Source: Bacteroidota bacterium (GTDB lineage Bacteria; Bacteroidota; Bacteroidia; Cytophagales; Cyclobacteriaceae). Taken from it: a stretch of 64,000 nt of DNA. Of this stretch, positions 33,662-42,150 are shown piece after piece; position 1 is the stretch's first letter; the number at the start of each line of letters is the position of its first letter. Under the pieces are notes generated by a model, which saw only the letters and a program-made list of their open reading frames with translations, had not been told where the DNA came from and made no database searches. The stretch covers positions 62,001-126,000 of the forward strand of contig JAFDYT010000012.1 of assembly GCA_018266055.1 (NCBI GenBank), read 5' to 3'. Position numbers and translations under genes: made by a program.

Positions 33662-35101
33662 TCAGAATTCTTTCTTCACGCTGAGAAAGAACCCGCGGTG
33701 GTTTTGATTGGTGAACGAATACTCCATGCGGATCACCATGTCGTACACCGTGACGAAGTCGAGGCCTGTACCCCAACTGCCGATGAGTTTGTCGGTGAGG
33801 CGGGTGTTAAGTGCTTGCGGTTGAAAGTTTTCGTAGTACGGAAAGTTTTGTGCGTAGCCCCAGTCGGTATATGTCTTCAGGTAAATTGACAAGGGAAAAT
33901 ACTTTAGCTGTTGACGCGGCATCGCATCCAGGTTCCAGACTTTATAAAAAATCTTTTTCTTCAAGGTGGATTTGAACAACGCATACCACGGCGATTCGAT
34001 GACATACGTTTCGTACCCGCGCACCAATTGTCGGCGGTAGCCCATTGCGTTGTACAAGGCGTACGGTTGCGTGTTGGGTGTGGAGGCGTAGCCACCTACA
34101 TAATGAGAGAAAAAGAAATTGTTTTTCAAGGCATAATGTCGGGCGTAGGAAAGCCCTACCTCCAAAAGATTTACTGCACTGCCAAAACCTAGTCCGGTCT
34201 TTTGAATGTAGCCGCTAAATTGATAACCACGCAACGGATATTGCACCACGTCGCGGTGCTCGGAGTTGAAGGTGTAGCTGGCAAATCCGTATTCGAGTCG
34301 GAGACGCTCACCGTTGTCGCCGAAATAATTTTTGTTGAGAAACGCAATCGTGTCGTTGATCTGGCTGTTGCGATATCCTACCATAAATGAATGCGTTTCA
34401 AAAAAAGACCTTCGATAGAAATACGTCACCGAAGCTCCCTTCGTAATCTTCAACGGCTTGGAATAGGGATGAGGAAAATATTGCAGCACGTGGTTGTTGG
34501 TGAAGTAGGCGATGTTTTTCGGATTGGTATAGTCCAGATTAAACGCAAGTCCCTGCTTCTGATTGGCATCGATATAAGGGATGCGGTACGAGAGTTCAAA
34601 CCGTTCGGTAAAACCAAATTGCCCAACGAGTTGAAGCGTCTCATTCCGGCCACGGAAATTATACCGGGTAAGGCTAAGCCCGTAATTCACGCGGCTGATA
34701 TCGTGATTGTAATTCTGCCACCACTCGCTAAAGTTGCGGTCAGACAACTCAAAGATGGGAATCGGGAACGTGTACCATCGCTCGGTGACTTCCACCAGCA
34801 GATCAATCCGATCGGCACCCAGCTCAAGGCTCTTTACGCTGACGGTGTGAAATAAACGCAGGTTGTAGATGCGCCGCTTGTCCCACACGAGTTCACGCTG
34901 CAGTCGCTTCAGGCTTACGGTATCACCCACTTTCAGCGTAAGCTCGCGCGAAATGATGCGGTCTTTGGTGATCCGGTTGCCAATGATCAGAATCCGGTTT
35001 ACCGTGAGTATCCGCGAAGAGTCGGCCGCGGTGATCACCGTATCCTGATCGGCATGACTTCCACTGAACAATCCCAGAAATCCAACGATCAGTGCCAGCA
35101 T
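33662..35101 (-). CDS. POTRA / BamA-TamA-like outer-membrane protein
   Basis: 479 residues with a short N-terminal signal (MLALIVGFLGLFSGSHA). Residues about 30-110 form one POTRA domain (VNRILIIGNRITKDRIISRE, LVWDKRRIYNLRLFHTVSV, DLLVEVTERW). The rest is a 16-strand-type surface-antigen barrel ending in RGFFLSVKKEF with a terminal Phe. Full BamA has five POTRAs, so this is a short paralogue, perhaps for outer-membrane insertion or lipid handling. It is transcribed after lgt, with 33 bp between them. Confidence 0.85.
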   Translation of the reverse strand: MLALIVGFLGLFSGSHADQDTVITAADSSRILTVNRILIIGNRITKDRIISRELTLKVGDTVSLKRLQRELVWDKRRIYNLRLFHTVSVKSLELGADRIDLLVEVTERWYTFPIPIFELSDRNFSEWWQNYNHDISRVNYGLSLTRYNFRGRNETLQLVGQFGFTERFELSYRIPYIDANQKQGLAFNLDYTNPKNIAYFTNNHVLQYFPHPYSKPLKITKGASVTYFYRRSFFETHSFMVGYRNSQINDTIAFLNKNYFGDNGERLRLEYGFASYTFNSEHRDVVQYPLRGYQFSGYIQKTGLGFGSAVNLLEVGLSYARHYALKNNFFFSHYVGGYASTPNTQPYALYNAMGYRRQLVRGYETYVIESPWYALFKSTLKKKIFYKVWNLDAMPRQQLKYFPLSIYLKTYTDWGYAQNFPYYENFQPQALNTRLTDKLIGSWGTGLDFVTVYDMVIRMEYSFTNQNHRGFFLSVKKEF

Positions 35102-35134
35102 GCTACACGGTAATTGTAAATGAATGTTAAGGGG

Positions 35135-36256
35135 TTACGATGCGTTGGTCGTATCGGTCGCTTCCTTGCGGTACGAGCGAATCAACACCACCACACCCAC
35201 CAACACCATCGGGATACTTAATATCTGCCCCATGTTGAGCGGAAGATTATCTTCAAACGACACCTGATTCTCTTTCAAGAATTCGTACGCGAAGCGGAGT
35301 GTCCACAACAGGATCATGAAGATTCCGAAGATTCTTCCTTCTGGTAAATTGATTTTGTAGCGCGACCAATACCAGAACAGGAATGCAAACAGCACGATAC
35401 ATGAAAATGATTCGTAAAGCTGTGCCGGATGCCGGGCGATACCAAACGTGCGCACACGGGCGGCAAAGTTGCCTTCGCTTTCTTTCACCACCTGATATTG
35501 CAATGTGTTGTTTACTGGCTCGTCGACAAACTCGGTCATTTCGTTAAGATAAAATTTCACGTTGTTGGCCACGAACGCATAGGCTTGCTGCTCGCTAACG
35601 TCTTTCTTAAACACCATCATGATGTCGATCGGAATTCTACCGTTTTGTCCTTCCGGAAGATCAGTGCGTTTCACACTCAGGTATTCTACCGGATTGTTTT
35701 TATTGCCGTCGTGCTGAATGGCTTCCGTAACGCGGTTGATGAACACCACACTCAGCGGGTTGTTCGACGGCTTACCAATAATTTCAGAATTGAAGAAGTT
35801 TCCCAACCGGATGAATGCGCCTACCAGACAAACCAAAATGACAATCCGGTCTAATACCTGAAGGTAGCTTTGATTTGGTTTTTTCTTGCGGCTATACAAC
35901 CAGAGCCCAAACAAAATCCCGATGGCGGCACCGTGGCTCGCTAATCCTTGCAATCCGGTAAACCGGAACGGACTAAACTCAAACGGAAGAAAAATACTCA
36001 GCGGCTGCTGCCAGATCATTTCGGGCTGATAAAAAATAACGTGACCCAACCGCGCGCCAAGAATGGTAGCTACCGCCATATATATCGTTAGCGTATCTAC
36101 GTCTTTTTCGGGCTTTCCTTCGTGCCGGTGGATGTAATAAAGAATCTGCTGCGTCACTAAAAAGCCCAGTGCGAAAAGCAATCCATACCAACGCATCGTA
36201 AAAGGCCCAATGCTAAAAATTTCGGGGCTGCCATTCCAAATGATAAAGTCGATCAT
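35135..36256 (-). CDS. lgt: Prolipoprotein diacylglyceryl transferase with an internal insertion
   Basis: Lgt moves diacylglycerol from phosphatidylglycerol onto the lipobox Cys of prolipoproteins in the inner membrane. The protein shows MRWYGLLFALGFL, GARLGHVIFY, GLASHGAAIGILFGLWLY (catalytic His region), RLGNFFNSEIIG and RHPAQLYESF. At 373 residues it exceeds the usual 260-290 because about 110 residues are inserted between the Gly/Asn motif and RHPAQLYE; the insert is hydrophilic and presumably periplasmic. It serves the many lipoproteins of the organism, including several in this window. Confidence 0.93.
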   Translation of the reverse strand: MIDFIIWNGSPEIFSIGPFTMRWYGLLFALGFLVTQQILYYIHRHEGKPEKDVDTLTIYMAVATILGARLGHVIFYQPEMIWQQPLSIFLPFEFSPFRFTGLQGLASHGAAIGILFGLWLYSRKKKPNQSYLQVLDRIVILVCLVGAFIRLGNFFNSEIIGKPSNNPLSVVFINRVTEAIQHDGNKNNPVEYLSVKRTDLPEGQNGRIPIDIMMVFKKDVSEQQAYAFVANNVKFYLNEMTEFVDEPVNNTLQYQVVKESEGNFAARVRTFGIARHPAQLYESFSCIVLFAFLFWYWSRYKINLPEGRIFGIFMILLWTLRFAYEFLKENQVSFEDNLPLNMGQILSIPMVLVGVVVLIRSYRKEATDTTNAS

Positions 36257-36305
36257 AAAAAGGAAAATGATTAGATAGAGATTGAATCGAAAAGTTTACG
36301 ATCGG

Positions 36306-36336
36306 CAAAGATAATGCTTACAAATGAACGGCCAAG
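36306..36336 (-). promoter_or_regulatory. Candidate promoter for lgt
   Basis: On the minus strand, -7 box TATCTTTG (36313-36306) with CTTG at 36336-36333 at a 19-bp spacing. The start codon of lgt is 50 bp downstream. Confidence 0.45.
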
Positions 36337-36364
36337 CCGCGCATTTTATTGCCGCGCCCTGATT

Positions 36365-38212
36365 TTATAAAAGGTCAAGCTCGGCAAGCTCTTCGGCAAA
36401 GCTCCCGCTAAGAATGGGGAAGCGACACCAACTGCGCGGGTCAACGTTGAGGTCGTCGAAATGAAAGGAGGGGGCCAGGCGCTCGCGTTTCCATTGATTG
36501 GCCGACCACATCCGGTAAAACTTCCGAATGTAATTTTTCAGTGCCGCATGATCGGGGTAATGACCTTTCATATTGAGAAACACTTCCGAGGGTTTCTGAC
36601 GGTCGCGGATCGCGTGCTTTTCAATTTCCACCAACGTGGTGTACGGCATCAGGTCTTTTTCGTCGGTTTGGGCGCGCTCCAGAGGTCGTAGCTCTGCGGT
36701 AGGTTGCAGGTTATTGACATACGATAACCCCGAGTAGCCCAATTCTTTTTCCGCCCACTTCAACCATTGAATGATAAAGGGTTTGTCCACGCCGGCAATC
36801 GGTGCGAGACTCCCACTGGTGTCGCCATCCATGGTGGCATAGCCTACATCGCCTTCGCTGCGGTTGGAAGTGGTAAGCAGTACAGCCTGCTTCACATTGG
36901 CCAGCAGCCAAATGATCGGCGAGCGTGAACGCGCCTGAATATTTTGTCTGGCGATGTCATCCGTTTCCCACGTCAGTTTGCGCCCCAATGCTTTTTCTAC
37001 GATTTGCTCATAGGCATTTACTTCCTCGTCGATCAGCCAGTGGTGAAATCCTGCGCCGATGGAGTGGGCCAACTCACGCGCTGCTTCGAGAGTTGTGGTC
37101 GAAGAGTTTTTTGTTCCCTGATAGGCGCAGGTGAGTAACGAAGCCATGGCTTCTTTTTCACTTTTTAAATCCGGGCGATGAATGCTAGTGCTGAATTTTT
37201 CAAAGCCAAGTTCTTTTGACGCCCGCCGTACCATCTCCGCTACAAGTACAGCACAAAGCGATGAATCGGCGCCGCCGCTCAGACTTAGTACAAAACCTTT
37301 GGCTTTGCTTTTTCTGAGGTAGTCATACAAAGCGAGTGAGGCAGCGCGCGCAAACTCTTCGTTTTTTTCTTTTCCGTCATGGAGAGGTTGTACGATTGTT
37401 TTTTCCGGCTCGTCGAAATGAATGTCGGCAGAAAGCAAATTGAAATTACGAAACGACAACCGCGTGTTGACGGCGATGGTTTTTCCGCGCTGCGCAATCA
37501 TGATGTCGCCATCGTAAATCATTCGGCCGGCTTCGTTGCCGAGATGATTCACAAACACGTACACACTTTCAAAAATCCGTGAACCATCGACTACGACTTC
37601 CTTTTCGCGAATCTCACTTTTGCCAAACGCAAAGTGACTTGCACTGGGATTTAAGATAAGTTCAACGCCGCGTTGCTTCAGTCGATAGCCCGGCCGTTTT
37701 TCTTTCAGCCAGCTGTCTTCACAAATTTCAAATCCGGTTTTTATTCCCGAAAGGTCATAGACCAAATCACCGACCGTCACGGTTTTTCCTTCTATTGAAA
37801 TTTCCTTCGTCTCGTTGGGCCTCCAGGCAGTAAACCAACGAGGCTCATAGTGCACGCCATCGCGCGCCAGATTTTGTTTTAAGGTGATGCCTTTGATTTC
37901 ACCGTTGTCAATCACCGCGACACCGTTGTAGGTAATGCAGTCAAAGCGCACGGGCAGCCCCACACACACCGCGATGTTTTTGCAATGCGGCACAATGGTT
38001 AATAGTTTTTGAAATGCTTTTTCAGAAAGCCAGTCGCTGAGGAACAAGTCTTCGCATCCATATCCCGTAAGGCACAACTCGGGAAGGCAAAGAATTTTCA
38101 CGTGTTGCTGCCGCGCCGCTTCTACCGCTTCGAGTATGTTCGCTACGTTGTTGGTCCAGTCGAAGGGAATCTGATTCAGCGTGGCTCCACCTAATTTTAT
38201 TGTTCGTGCCAA
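36365..38212 (-). CDS. nadE: Glutamine-dependent NAD+ synthetase
   Basis: A two-domain enzyme making NAD+ from nicotinic acid adenine dinucleotide, ATP and glutamine. The N-terminal nitrilase-type glutaminase has Glu in LPELCLTGYGCEDL, a Lys in LKQNLA and Cys in GFEICEDSW. The C-terminal synthetase has P-loop LSLSGGADSSLCAVL and TSNRSEGDVGYATMDGD. The best start is TTG at 38212, which lies 10 bp after the upstream stop and gives LARTIKLGGATLNQ, a normal family N-terminus; the longer open frame overlaps the upstream gene. Length from there is 615 residues, close to bacterial two-domain enzymes. Confidence 0.92.
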   Translation of the reverse strand: MARTIKLGGATLNQIPFDWTNNVANILEAVEAARQQHVKILCLPELCLTGYGCEDLFLSDWLSEKAFQKLLTIVPHCKNIAVCVGLPVRFDCITYNGVAVIDNGEIKGITLKQNLARDGVHYEPRWFTAWRPNETKEISIEGKTVTVGDLVYDLSGIKTGFEICEDSWLKEKRPGYRLKQRGVELILNPSASHFAFGKSEIREKEVVVDGSRIFESVYVFVNHLGNEAGRMIYDGDIMIAQRGKTIAVNTRLSFRNFNLLSADIHFDEPEKTIVQPLHDGKEKNEEFARAASLALYDYLRKSKAKGFVLSLSGGADSSLCAVLVAEMVRRASKELGFEKFSTSIHRPDLKSEKEAMASLLTCAYQGTKNSSTTTLEAARELAHSIGAGFHHWLIDEEVNAYEQIVEKALGRKLTWETDDIARQNIQARSRSPIIWLLANVKQAVLLTTSNRSEGDVGYATMDGDTSGSLAPIAGVDKPFIIQWLKWAEKELGYSGLSYVNNLQPTAELRPLERAQTDEKDLMPYTTLVEIEKHAIRDRQKPSEVFLNMKGHYPDHAALKNYIRKFYRMWSANQWKRERLAPSFHFDDLNVDPRSWCRFPILSGSFAEELAELDLL

Positions 38213-38222
38213 AGTACTTGCG

Positions 38223-38834
38223 TTAGGATTTCGTTTTATTCTTACTAAACCAATCGTGTTCGTTTTGAGTTCGAACTTCAAGCGTAACGGAGGAAGAAAG
38301 TTTTTCACGTGCGCGCGCTATCGATTTGGTGATCATGGCGTGCTCCAGGCTTTCTTCTTCGCTTAGTCCGAGTTTGTCGAGAAGACTGGTCAGTTTCTCG
38401 CCACCAAAACTAATGAACAACTCATCGTCGAGCGACTGGCAAAACAAAACCGGCGCTAGCGATTCGGTGCTTCTCAGTTTTTCAAGGGACTTGTTTTCTA
38501 CTTCTACCAAAGGATAATGTCCGTCGGCAATGAGTCGTATTGATTTATCTTTCAGTGTAGGGTTGAATGGCGCCAGCGCATCGATCAGAAAAATTGTTTT
38601 CTCTTCCGACAACTGCACAGAGTCGCCAACAGCCATGAAAGGCACATTGTATTTTTCCAGAAATTCGATCAATGATTTTTTCCGGTCGTCAAACCAGCAA
38701 ACGATAACCGGCTTTTCGTTTTTGGTGATGGCCTGCATGGCCTCTGTCATCATTCCTTTCAGACAGGCTTGCCTGGTCTTCCACACTTTGTCGGTGTGGT
38801 TAGGGGCGGACGACTTTTTAAAGAAGGAAAACAT
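38223..38834 (-). CDS. Cytosolic protein of unknown function
   Basis: A 203-residue protein without a signal peptide. The central part (KPVIVCWFDDRKKSLIEFLE, then MAVGDSVQL...IFLIDAL) looks like half of a Rossmann/helicase-C type fold, but no nucleotide-binding motif is evident. It is transcribed just before nadE, with 10 bp between stop and the proposed nadE start, suggesting co-expression. No function is assigned. Confidence 0.7.
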   Translation of the reverse strand: MFSFFKKSSAPNHTDKVWKTRQACLKGMMTEAMQAITKNEKPVIVCWFDDRKKSLIEFLEKYNVPFMAVGDSVQLSEEKTIFLIDALAPFNPTLKDKSIRLIADGHYPLVEVENKSLEKLRSTESLAPVLFCQSLDDELFISFGGEKLTSLLDKLGLSEEESLEHAMITKSIARAREKLSSSVTLEVRTQNEHDWFSKNKTKS

Positions 38835-38929
38835 GCTTCGGCGATTCTTGCAAAAATATCAAAGCCAAAGCAACACTTTCATATAATCCATCGCTATTTT
38901 TATAAAACCGAGAAATCGAAATAAGTAAA

Positions 38930-40048
38930 ATGTCCGCCGATCTGCTTCCCGATGAATTATCGCGCTATAGCCGTCACCTCGCGTTGCCCGGCTTTACTAC
39001 AGAGCGACAGCGCGCGCTGAAGGAAGCCACCGTTGCTGTGGTGGGTGCCGGGGGCCTGGGTTCTCCTGTACTGCTTTATCTGGCAGCTGCGGGTGTGGGT
39101 CGTTTGAAAGTGATTGATCACGACAAGGTGAGTACCAGCAACCTGCAGCGGCAGATTTTATTTAATGAGGCCGATGTTGGTAAAAGGAAATCGACCGTGG
39201 CCATCAATAAACTTTCTTCTTTAAATCAACATACCATCTTTCATGAAGTACCGTATCCGATCCGCAGTGCAAATGCGTTTGAATTGCTCGCCGACGCAGA
39301 TGTAGTGGTCGATTGCTCTGATAATTTCCCCACGCGCTATCTGGTGAACGATGCCTGTGTGTTGTTGAACAAACCTTTGGTGTACGGTTCGGTGTTTCGA
39401 TACGAAGGGCAAGTTTCAGTGTTCAATTTTAATCAAGGAGTTAACTACCGTGATTTGTATCCCACGCCACCGGCGCCAGGTTCCGTACCCGATTGCGAAG
39501 AAGGCGGCGTGTTCGGTGCACTGTGTGGTGTGGTCGGTAGCTTGCAGGCGAACGAAGTGATTAAAGTGCTGACCGGAGTAGGAGAAGTGCTGACCGGCAA
39601 ATTATTGATTTTTGATTCGGCGTATATGGAGACTACCGTCGTGGAAATTCCGGATCAAATGCAGCGAGAAAAAATTAAAAATCTCATCGATTATGACGAG
39701 TTTTGTGGAGTCACTCAAAATAAAAAAATCATGAAAGAAGTAACTGTGCAGGAATTAAAAAAACTACTTGACAGCAAAGCCGATATTCAATTCATCGACG
39801 TGCGCGAGCCGCACGAATACGATATCTGTAACCTCGGAGCCGAGCTTGTTCCTCAAGCGGAAATTCCGGGTTATGCAGACAAGATTTCGAAAGACAAGCA
39901 AGTGATCATTCACTGTCGCAGTGGCGCACGGAGTGGCAACATGGTGCAATGGCTGGAAAAAAATCATGGGTTTACCAACCTGTATAATCTCAAGGGAGGC
40001 ATTCTTGCGTGGGCGAAAGAAATTGATCCGACCATGCCCACCTATTAA
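38930..40048 (+). CDS. moeB: MoeB/ThiF-type adenylyltransferase fused to rhodanese
   Basis: A 372-residue protein. The N-terminal E1-like domain (RYSRHLALPGF; AVVGAGGLGSPVLLYLAAAGVG nucleotide site; DHDKVSTSNLQRQILF; SDNFPTRYLVNDAC) adenylates the C-terminus of a ubiquitin-like sulphur carrier (MoaD or ThiS type). The C-terminal rhodanese domain (QFIDVREPHEYD, IIHCRSGARSGN with active Cys) supplies sulphur. A Cys pair for structural zinc is not obvious. It is probably used in molybdopterin or thiamine synthesis; which pathway cannot be told from neighbours. Confidence 0.9.
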   Translation: MSADLLPDELSRYSRHLALPGFTTERQRALKEATVAVVGAGGLGSPVLLYLAAAGVGRLKVIDHDKVSTSNLQRQILFNEADVGKRKSTVAINKLSSLNQHTIFHEVPYPIRSANAFELLADADVVVDCSDNFPTRYLVNDACVLLNKPLVYGSVFRYEGQVSVFNFNQGVNYRDLYPTPPAPGSVPDCEEGGVFGALCGVVGSLQANEVIKVLTGVGEVLTGKLLIFDSAYMETTVVEIPDQMQREKIKNLIDYDEFCGVTQNKKIMKEVTVQELKKLLDSKADIQFIDVREPHEYDICNLGAELVPQAEIPGYADKISKDKQVIIHCRSGARSGNMVQWLEKNHGFTNLYNLKGGILAWAKEIDPTMPTY

Positions 40049-40081
40049 GGAAGAATCGGTATATTTATAATACCTCAAAAA

Positions 40082-40234
40082 ATGATTGCTGCCATAAAGA
40101 AATACTGTGTAGTGACGTTTGTGTGTGTGCTGATCTGGTCGTGTGCATCGCACACTACGACGACCGGTTATCAACCGAAATATAAAAAGCCCAACCCCAA
40201 CAAACCTTTACCTTGTCCACTGAAAGATTGTTAG
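40082..40234 (+). CDS. 50-residue lipoprotein
   Basis: MIAAIKKYCVVTFVCVLIWSC is a lipoprotein signal with lipobox LIWSC (Cys21). The mature part is only about 30 residues: a Thr run (SHTTTTGYQ) and a Pro/Lys/Asn-rich tail ending CPLKDC. It starts 33 bp after moeB and ends 4 bp before cmk, so it is probably part of that operon. Entericidin-sized lipoproteins of this type are often missed. No function is known. Confidence 0.6.
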   Translation: MIAAIKKYCVVTFVCVLIWSCASHTTTTGYQPKYKKPNPNKPLPCPLKDC

Positions 40235-40238
40235 CGTT

Positions 40239-40925
40239 ATGAAAAAAATCATTATCGCGATCGATGGATATTCCGCTTGCGGAAAAAGTACAACCGCCAA
40301 ACAAGTTGCCGCCGTGCTCGGGTATCGGTACATCGACTCAGGGGCAATGTACCGCGCAGTGACGTTATATTTTCTTGACCATCACGTGGCGCTTACTAAC
40401 CCGAAAGAAGTGGAGAAAGCCTTGGTGCAGGTTCAGCTTACGTTTCATGTGAATTCCCATGGGGTTACGGAAATGTTTTTGAATGGCGTAAACGTGGAGA
40501 AGAAAATCAGGAAGATGCGCATCTCTGAAAACGTGAGTCCGGTGAGTGCCCTGAAAGAGGTGCGTGTGGCCATGGTAGATCAACAACGAAAACTCGGAAA
40601 AGACAAAGGCATTGTGATGGATGGCCGCGACATCGGCACCGTGGTATTTCCGGATGCTGAACTAAAACTATTCCTCACGGCCGACATGCAGGTGCGCGCC
40701 GCACGCCGCCAACAAGAACTGTTAGAAAAAGATAACCTCGTGGATCTTGACACCGTGATCGCCAATATTACCGAGCGCGATCGTATCGATAGCACGCGTA
40801 AAGAGAGCCCTCTGGTGAAAGCCACTGATGCGGTGGAAATCGATACTACGCATATCACCATCGACGAGCAGGTAGATGAAGTACTCCGTCAGGCAGTATC
40901 CAAAATGATGCGGAAAAAGAAATGA
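40239..40925 (+). CDS. cmk: Cytidylate kinase
   Basis: A 228-residue P-loop kinase that phosphorylates CMP and dCMP with ATP. Walker A GYSACGKSTTAKQ, YIDSGAMYRAVTLYFL (CMP-binding), VMDGRDIGTVVFPDAELKLFL and the lid ITERDRIDSTRKESPLV are all intact. Length is normal. The next gene overlaps by 4 bp. Confidence 0.95.
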   Translation: MKKIIIAIDGYSACGKSTTAKQVAAVLGYRYIDSGAMYRAVTLYFLDHHVALTNPKEVEKALVQVQLTFHVNSHGVTEMFLNGVNVEKKIRKMRISENVSPVSALKEVRVAMVDQQRKLGKDKGIVMDGRDIGTVVFPDAELKLFLTADMQVRAARRQQELLEKDNLVDLDTVIANITERDRIDSTRKESPLVKATDAVEIDTTHITIDEQVDEVLRQAVSKMMRKKK

Positions 40926-41365
40926 TTTTTCTTCTCGTCATCATTAATACTTCCATTTTATTTCTGTTATCCTTTCTTCATATCTATTGGGCCTTTGGCG
41001 GACGATGGGGATGGGAATCAACCTTGCCTACCCGGGAGAATGGAGAGTTTCTTTTTCATCCCGGGATTGCGCCTACATTAATTGTGGCCTTTGGTCTTCT
41101 AGCCTTCGGCGTGGTTACCCTCGGCAACCTTGATCTTTTCGCAGTTTGGATTCCGGTGAGGTATTTTCACTATGCTACCTGGGCGGTAGCGGCGGTATTT
41201 GCACTTCGGGCTATTGGCGATTTTAACTACGTGGGCTTCTTTAAGAAAGTAACGCACACCCAATTTGCGACGAGCGATTCGCGGATTTACTCGCCACTTT
41301 GTGTTCTTCTCTCTTCGGGTAGTGTTCTGATCGCAATTTTCTCATTAAGAGGAGTAAATCCTTGA
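40922..41365 (+). CDS. DUF3995 four-helix membrane protein
   Basis: A 147-residue protein with four hydrophobic helices. The family features are the WAFGGRWGWESTLPT motif after the first helix, then APTLIVAFGLLAFGVV, a WAVAAVFALRAIGDFNYVGFFKK segment, and a last helix LCVLLSSGSVLIAIFS. The function of DUF3995 is unknown. The ATG overlaps the cmk stop (ATGA), so it is co-translated. Confidence 0.85.
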   Translation: MIFLLVIINTSILFLLSFLHIYWAFGGRWGWESTLPTRENGEFLFHPGIAPTLIVAFGLLAFGVVTLGNLDLFAVWIPVRYFHYATWAVAAVFALRAIGDFNYVGFFKKVTHTQFATSDSRIYSPLCVLLSSGSVLIAIFSLRGVNP

Positions 41366-41414
41366 TTTTAGCCTGATTTCCTGCTTTATTGATTTGGAAC
41401 AGCCGCTGGAAGGG

Positions 41415-41439
41415 GTTGACATATATGTCTTATGTCAAC
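41415..41439. repeat. 8-bp inverted repeat before the tandem array
   Basis: GTTGACAT and ATGTCAAC separated by nine bases, 22 bp before the first unit of the 21-bp array. Confidence 0.6.
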
Positions 41440-41460
41440 TTTCATACCGGCCAAAGACCT

Positions 41461-42006
41461 AGTTGTAGCGATTATATCGATTCCTGTAGCGAGTATATCG
41501 ATTCCCGTAGCGATTATATCGCTACCCGTAGGAAGTATATCGCTACCCGTAGCAAGTATATCGATACTCGTAGCAAGTATATCGATACTCGTAGCAAGTA
41601 TATCGATTTCCGTAGCAAGTATATCGATACTCGTAGCAAGTATATCGATACTCGTAGCAAGTATATCGATTTCCGTAGCAATTATATCGCTACCCGTAGC
41701 AAGTATATCGATTTCCGTAGCAAGTATATCGCTACCCGTAGCAAGTATATCGCTATCCATAGCAAGTATATCGATACTCGTAGCAAGTATATCGATGCTC
41801 GTAGCAAGTATATCGCTACCCGTAGCAAGTATATCGCTACCCGTAGCAAGTATATCGATACTCGTAGCAAGTATATCAATACCCGTAGCAAGTATATTGA
41901 TACCCGTAGCAGGTATATCGATACTCGTAGCAGGTATATCGATACCCGTAGCAAGTATATCAATACCCGTAGCAAGTATATCGATACTCCTAGCGAGTAT
42001 ATCCCT
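41461..42006. repeat. 26-unit tandem array of a 21-bp repeat
   Basis: The unit is close to GTAGCAAGTATATCGATACTC, with variation mainly at the ATCGAT/ATCGCT position and the last bases. 26 units run without interruption or spacer. Because 21 is a multiple of three, four reading frames stay open through it (for example heptads TRSKYID), but the array lies between the 3' ends of two convergent genes and none of the frames has a convincing start. Each unit contains an imperfect palindrome around TATCGATA. 21 bp equals two helical turns, so equivalent sites fall on the same face of DNA. Confidence 0.9.
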
Positions 42007-42150
42007 TCATGTAAAAAGGTACTCCTACACTGCCGGCAGTAAGGAATTTCTCGTCACCACCGCGACGGCATTGCTGACGGACAAGGGAAATTCTTATAGC
42101 TTAAACCCGCTGCCTGCGATATGATTTTAAATGTGCTTTACGCTGAGCTT

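Noticed and set aside
41461-42006. Array considered as CRISPR
   Set aside because: Units are directly adjacent with no unique spacers, and no cas genes are present.
41386-42124. Four long open frames through the 21-bp array, encoding heptad repeats
   Set aside because: A period divisible by three keeps frames open automatically; no credible start or promoter, and both flanking genes end at the array. Kept as a repeat, with translation left open in the findings.
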